The notes under the pieces are model-generated. The model was given only the letters and a program-made list of their open reading frames with translations. It had not been told where the DNA came from and did not search any database. This document shows positions 60,344 through 64,000 of a stretch of 64,000 nucleotides of DNA, piece by piece. Source of the DNA: Enterobacter asburiae. GTDB lineage: Bacteria > Pseudomonadota > Gammaproteobacteria > Enterobacterales > Enterobacteriaceae. Position 1 is the stretch's first letter. Every line of letters starts with the position of its first letter. Position numbers and translations under genes: made by a program. The stretch spans positions 3,224,001 to 3,288,000 of the forward strand of contig JAAQVN010000001.1 in NCBI GenBank assembly GCA_011754535.1, written 5' to 3'.

Positions 60344-61875
60344 GCTGCCCTCATAGGATAATGAGATAATAAATCTTTTAGAATGTGAAGGTCATCAAAA
60401 CGAAATAACTCGAGTAAAAAACTATTATTCTCTTTCAAAGAAAGGAGGTTTTCTATTTTTTCCAAATGAGGGAGGATGTAATAATCAACAATTTCAGTAT
60501 TACGTTCATTCATTCTCATCACAATGCTGATATCAGGTGATAAGCTTCGCTCCAGTCTAACTATCCAAGTAAGCTTCCCTGACTTCATTGCCTTGCACCT
60601 GGATGGCACGACAGATATCTTAAGGTTACCGTTGATAGATATTAAATTATCAGTAGTCACACTTATATTACTCAAGGCTAAAAAACCATATATCTTTTTA
60701 ATTTCTTCAGAGTGAAACTCACGCAGATTTTTATTAATACGAAGATAAGTATAATCTTTTTCTGGTGTATAGCCTATCAAATGATAGGCATTAATCAAAC
60801 CACCAAAGCGATGTGATATAGTGCAACTCGAAGGTCCCGTTGGATCTTCATTAATAATAAATCCAGAGAGTTTACCATGTTGCCGTAATTTATCCTTCAG
60901 GTAATCTAATATATCATTATCAGAAAGATGGGCACTTCTATTAAAAATAATATGCTGTGCTAATTGAAATATTTCTTCAGAAATTATAGGTTCTAAAAAG
61001 CCTTCGTATTTAACCCATTCACTCTCAGGGTTAATTACCCGCTTGCTTTTCAATTTAGCCGAAGCTTTGTTGTAAATATAGTCCCCAGTCAGTCTTCGAT
61101 TAGTCAATATTGCATGAACCTTACTACGAGTCCACAGCCTAGTCTCACAGCGAGTGCGTTCCTCACGATTAAGGGTTTCAGCGATAAGATATTCATTAAA
61201 AGAATCAAGAATAAAGAGGTTGAATATTTTTTTTATGATGTTTATTTCTTCATTTGGACCATGTACCAAGACGACTCTGTCGGTTTGCAGGCTTTTTCTT
61301 TCTCCCGCTTGGAGTACGAATTTATCTTTCCTTTCACTATCGACTAGTTTGCGTCGCAGCCCATAACCAGGTACCCCTCCCTGATAAAAACCTCTCCGGA
61401 CCAAATTTACATGTCCGGCAAAAACCTTTATAGATAAGTTTCGGCTGTACGCGCCAGCAGCATACCTTAAAGCAGGCAGAGTAAGCATCTGAATTTCAGG
61501 CGAGTTTTCAGGCAGATTTTCTGCACAATAAATGATTTTTACACCATGAAACTTTAGAAGATAACTATAATATCCTGCTTCATCGTTGTCCTGAAACCGT
61601 CCGAATCGGCTGACATCATACACAAGAAGAGCTCCGACGTTTAACTCTCCGGTCACAACGTCTTTGATTAGCCTTTTGAAGTTATCTCTTCCGATAGCAG
61701 AGACACCGCTTTTTCCTTCATCATCATAGATCCTGACAATCTTCATATTGTGATCATCCGCATATTTCTGGATGAATTGGATCTGATTATCAATTGAATA
61801 TTGTTGATGTTCAGTAGACATCCGAAGATAGGCAGCAACTTTAATACTCTGTTTATTATCACTTTTTATGCTCAT
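60340..61875 (-). CDS. Large serine recombinase, first gene of recombinase–ParB–ParB operon
   Basis: A 511-residue recombinase. The resolvase domain (about 10–160) has nucleophile Ser20 in YLRMSTEHQ and the motif DVSRFGRFQ. The recombinase domain (about 180–320) includes GYGLRRKLV and TRSKVHAILTNRRLTGDYIYN. There is no obvious zinc ribbon, and the C-terminal ~200 residues differ from the integrase at 48121. The 4-bp overlap with the first ParB gene implies one transcript and joint function. It may be a mobile module in its own right. Confidence 0.9.
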   Translation of the reverse strand: MSIKSDNKQSIKVAAYLRMSTEHQQYSIDNQIQFIQKYADDHNMKIVRIYDDEGKSGVSAIGRDNFKRLIKDVVTGELNVGALLVYDVSRFGRFQDNDEAGYYSYLLKFHGVKIIYCAENLPENSPEIQMLTLPALRYAAGAYSRNLSIKVFAGHVNLVRRGFYQGGVPGYGLRRKLVDSERKDKFVLQAGERKSLQTDRVVLVHGPNEEINIIKKIFNLFILDSFNEYLIAETLNREERTRCETRLWTRSKVHAILTNRRLTGDYIYNKASAKLKSKRVINPESEWVKYEGFLEPIISEEIFQLAQHIIFNRSAHLSDNDILDYLKDKLRQHGKLSGFIINEDPTGPSSCTISHRFGGLINAYHLIGYTPEKDYTYLRINKNLREFHSEEIKKIYGFLALSNISVTTDNLISINGNLKISVVPSRCKAMKSGKLTWIVRLERSLSPDISIVMRMNERNTEIVDYYILPHLEKIENLLSLKENNSFLLELFRFDDLHILKDLLSHYPMRAA

Positions 61876-63466
61876 ATCGCCAATCCTAACTTCATAGCAT
61901 GTTGTGGGTTCAATTAAAAATTGATCATTTTTTAATCTATTGCAAATTTTTAAACCCAGTAAATCTTCACAAAGGCAAATTCGCTACAAAAAGCCGTTCC
62001 TAGAACAACCAATACTGTTCAAAAACAGCTATCAGACCAAAACATCATCTAAGCTACTGACTTATATGGTCCTGATGGCAGGTAAAATAGTTCACTATGT
62101 TCACAGATCTGATACCTAAGCATCTTGTTTTCGGTAGCAGCAGGCAAAGGATAGTAGGCTATGTGTTGCTGTATCGGGCAGCTTTACATGTCAGAGATGA
62201 TGACTTTATATGCTGATGTTCATGGAATGACTAGATAAGAGAAGATAGAATGCAAAGCTGATAATCGGTGCAACGATGAGGAATCCGGCGTAGTTACCGT
62301 CTGGAGTTCTGTATTTAGTGCACCTGTTCAATGCCGCTCTACATACGGAACATACTTCAGTGGCATTATAGTACCTGTGGTACTACACATTACACACAAG
62401 ATATAATTCGCAACAGCGGTAACGGACCGATCATTATTTATTATCTCGAAACGCCACCATCCCATGATTCACTTATCAACCTGATTTCAGATATCGGAAT
62501 TTCGATATGCGCTTTGTTGTGCAATAACGTTTAACGTTATGGGAAGTTGGCCTTGGTGAACACAAATTTTCATATGCAGAGCTGATTGATTTATGATTCT
62601 ACTCCTGATTAATCGACCGGTAATAGTGACACCGCTAGAGCTATCTCTTTGCCGTTCCTCAGAAGTCGTGTGGGATGTTCAGCCAGAAGGTCAGAAAGAT
62701 CCTTTCGCCAAAGAGAGAAATGAAAAGATCATTGGCGATACCGGAAGCGAGTTATGTAGTCTGCCTTCTCATAATCTTAGGGCGCAAGTCTACCCGATGC
62801 TTGTATCTATACCTCGCTCAAAACAGACAACACGCTTTTTAATCAGATCGCCAAGAATGATCAGGTTGCTGCAAACTGGCCATAACCGAAGATAAAGCAA
62901 AGCTAACGTGTTATTCCCTTTTCTCTTAAAAATCATGTGTGTGGTTAACATTTTTTCGATAGGATTTCAAATCTAAGTCAATAATAAATCTTGACTTTCC
63001 GATTTGACAATGTCCCCTTATCGCTAATATCCTATATGCCAACAACGTAATTTTCACGGGGCGCAGCAACCTCTCCAAGCTGAACCGTGATGCCGGGAAG
63101 TGATGACCTGGTCCAAGGGAGCAAACCTTGCTTCTCGTAGTACACGATGTACTACTCTTTATCCGCAACTCCCTTCTATTGATCCCTTTCTAGATCAGCT
63201 TTCTTGACTTTAACGGTAAACCCTTTGCCTTTATTGCGTCTTGAAATCAGCGAATGAATGATCTTTACAACAATATTTTATTCTTATCACTGATCTGAAC
63301 GATTTTTAAGTCTTTTTTTAGTTTTTTTTCCCCGGAAAGGGGAGAAGGGCAAGAGAAGAAGGGACACCAGTAATATGTTGCATAAATACTACTAACAAAC
63401 TACCGGAAACCCGTGTATAGCAAGGCCTCCAGCCCATTTCACGGTTTTGTAAAAAGAGAATTTAAT
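61876..63466. other. 1.6 kb without a convincing gene
   Basis: Only short frames occur here. The longest (62593–62895, 100 codons) has no visible ribosome-binding site and no family features. On the minus strand, codons up to the stop near 63177 read like the tail of a gene (SRRNKGKGFTVKVKKADLE), but no start is present, so decayed coding DNA is likely. An IR GTAGTAC/GTACTAC lies at about 63137–63155. No tRNA, CRISPR or iteron array was seen. The upstream control region of both flanking units must be here. Confidence 0.5.
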
Positions 63467-64000
63467 ATGAACCTAAAACCACGAAACTTTGATGAAGTCA
63501 TTGAAACTGTATTAGTTGATAAAGGTGTTTGCACATCTGATGTATTGAATAAATATTCAAAAAAAGAGAAACTTTATTATTTCAATCAATTTCTGATCGG
63601 AGCCGTCAACAGGCGAAAGCATCCCAAAGATGAGTACGTTTTCTCACTTTATTCCTATGAAAGAAGAAAACATATACCGAGCGCTTCGAGATTTGAGGAC
63701 ATGATAAAAGATATTCCTTTAATCACAAAAAGTTGTAATTACTGGGCCGATCATTGGGCTAACGGCTATAGAGTGACTAGTGCTGGGTATGACATTTTTT
63801 CGGCATGTTGCAATGCAGTTCCTAGCAAATGTGGTCTCTACAACGAAGGAAAACCATACAACCCACCTCGGAATGGCATACGCTCCCAATTAAAAAATAG
63901 CAATAAATGTTATGTAGAAGTTAAGGTCCCTAAAGAAATTCCTCTTAATGAGATGTCTCTATGGCGATACATGCAGAGACTTAAGCAGAGCGGCAACCAT
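63467..64000 (+). CDS. Unrecognised protein, N-terminal 178 residues (cut by window edge)
   Basis: The frame is open from the ATG at 63467 to the last base. It opens MNLKPRNFDEVIETVLVDKG and contains KKEKLYYFNQFLIGAVNRRK, WADHWANGYRVTSAGYD and a cysteine-containing stretch IFSACCNAVPSKCGLYN. It is rich in Lys, Tyr and Asn, without signal peptide or membrane helix. A weak AGAGA site precedes it. It does not look like the N-terminus of N15 TelN or phiKO2 TelK. It may be a replication or other DNA-processing protein of the island, but nothing seen proves that. Confidence 0.6.
   Translation, partial: MNLKPRNFDEVIETVLVDKGVCTSDVLNKYSKKEKLYYFNQFLIGAVNRRKHPKDEYVFSLYSYERRKHIPSASRFEDMIKDIPLITKSCNYWADHWANGYRVTSAGYDIFSACCNAVPSKCGLYNEGKPYNPPRNGIRSQLKNSNKCYVEVKVPKEIPLNEMSLWRYMQRLKQSGNH

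Larger units (their letters stand above)
48023..64000. mobile_element. Integrated island in yeiW (left junction; right junction outside window)
   Basis: At about 48023 the sequence switches from GC-rich core to AT-rich DNA inside yeiW, 80–100 bp before a large serine integrase that reads inward. That is the usual attL–int layout of serine-integrase elements. The remaining contents are three serine recombinases in all, ParB-like proteins, a GIY-YIG nuclease, unknown operons and a telomere-resolution-like palindrome. No tRNA gene, conjugation gene or phage structural gene is seen. The missing 5' part of yeiW is not found up to 64000, so the island is at least 16 kb. Confidence 0.85.

Noticed and set aside
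62593..62895. 100-codon frame in the gene-poor part of the island
   Set aside because: No ribosome-binding site, no hydrophobic core pattern or family match; treated as chance or remnant.
63467..64000. Edge gene as the protelomerase itself
   Set aside because: Its first 178 residues do not resemble the N-terminal part of N15 TelN or phiKO2 TelK as remembered; a divergent type cannot be excluded without the full gene.
48023..64000. CRISPR array or standard prophage
   Set aside because: No regularly spaced repeats and no capsid, tail, terminase or lysis genes were seen.

Overview
The first 48 kb is core chromosome of an enterobacterium. Gene order (metG–yehS–btsRS–mlrA–yehWXY–osmF–bglX–dld–pbpG–yohCDF–mdtQ–dusC–yohJK–cdd–sanA–mglCAB–galS–yeiB–folE–yeiG–cirA–lysP–yeiEH–nfo–fruAKB–setB–yeiW) follows the E. 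coli 47–49 min region, and the proteins are close to but not identical with those of E. coli. The GC-rich coding style, the dispersed 'CCCTCACCCCGGCCCTCTCCC' type repeats and the lineage-specific insertions (a GNAT gene, an AraC/glutamine-amidotransferase pair, a glutamine-synthetase-like gene, an MFS gene) suggest Enterobacter or a near relative. Genus is inference.

Layout of the core. 1–9.3 kb: end of metG, yehS, the pyruvate-sensing BtsSR system, the curli regulator mlrA, and the osmF/yehYXW osmoprotectant ABC transporter. 9.4–24.9 kb: bglX, dld, a GNAT, pbpG, the yoh cluster, the efflux outer-membrane factor mdtQ (intact here), dusC, an AraC regulator divergent from a GATase, yohJK, cdd, sanA. 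25–31.5 kb: an orphan glutamine-synthetase-like gene and the galactose mgl operon with galS, including recognisable CRP and Gal operators. 31.6–47.8 kb: yeiB, folE, an MFS gene, yeiG, cirA (Fur box), lysP, yeiE/yeiH, nfo, the fructose PTS operon (two Cra operators) and setB.

From about 48,023 to the right edge the sequence is an AT-rich integrated island. It enters yeiW, leaving only the 3' part of that gene next to a 654-residue large serine integrase, and the other junction is not in the window. The island carries an exported LprI-like protein, an uncharacterised two-gene membrane operon, a decayed gene, a small serine resolvase with candidate recombination sites, a LEM-3-like GIY-YIG nuclease, and an overlapping operon of a second large serine recombinase with two ParB-like proteins. 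A long stretch without clear genes follows, then an unrecognised gene that runs off the edge.

The outstanding feature is at 57,273–57,328: a loop-free, perfect 56-bp palindrome in a gene-free gap between two convergent genes. Its length equals that of the telRL (tos) site of the linear plasmid-prophage N15. Its central 26 bp differ from the N15 sequence, as I recall it, only next to the axis (one base per half) and at one further base where the N15 site itself is not symmetric. I read it as a protelomerase telomere-resolution site inside a chromosomal island. Either the island descends from a linear hairpin-ended replicon, or the host chromosome is or can be linear with its ends here. No protelomerase gene is visible in the window, so this depends on what lies beyond 64,000 or elsewhere in the genome.
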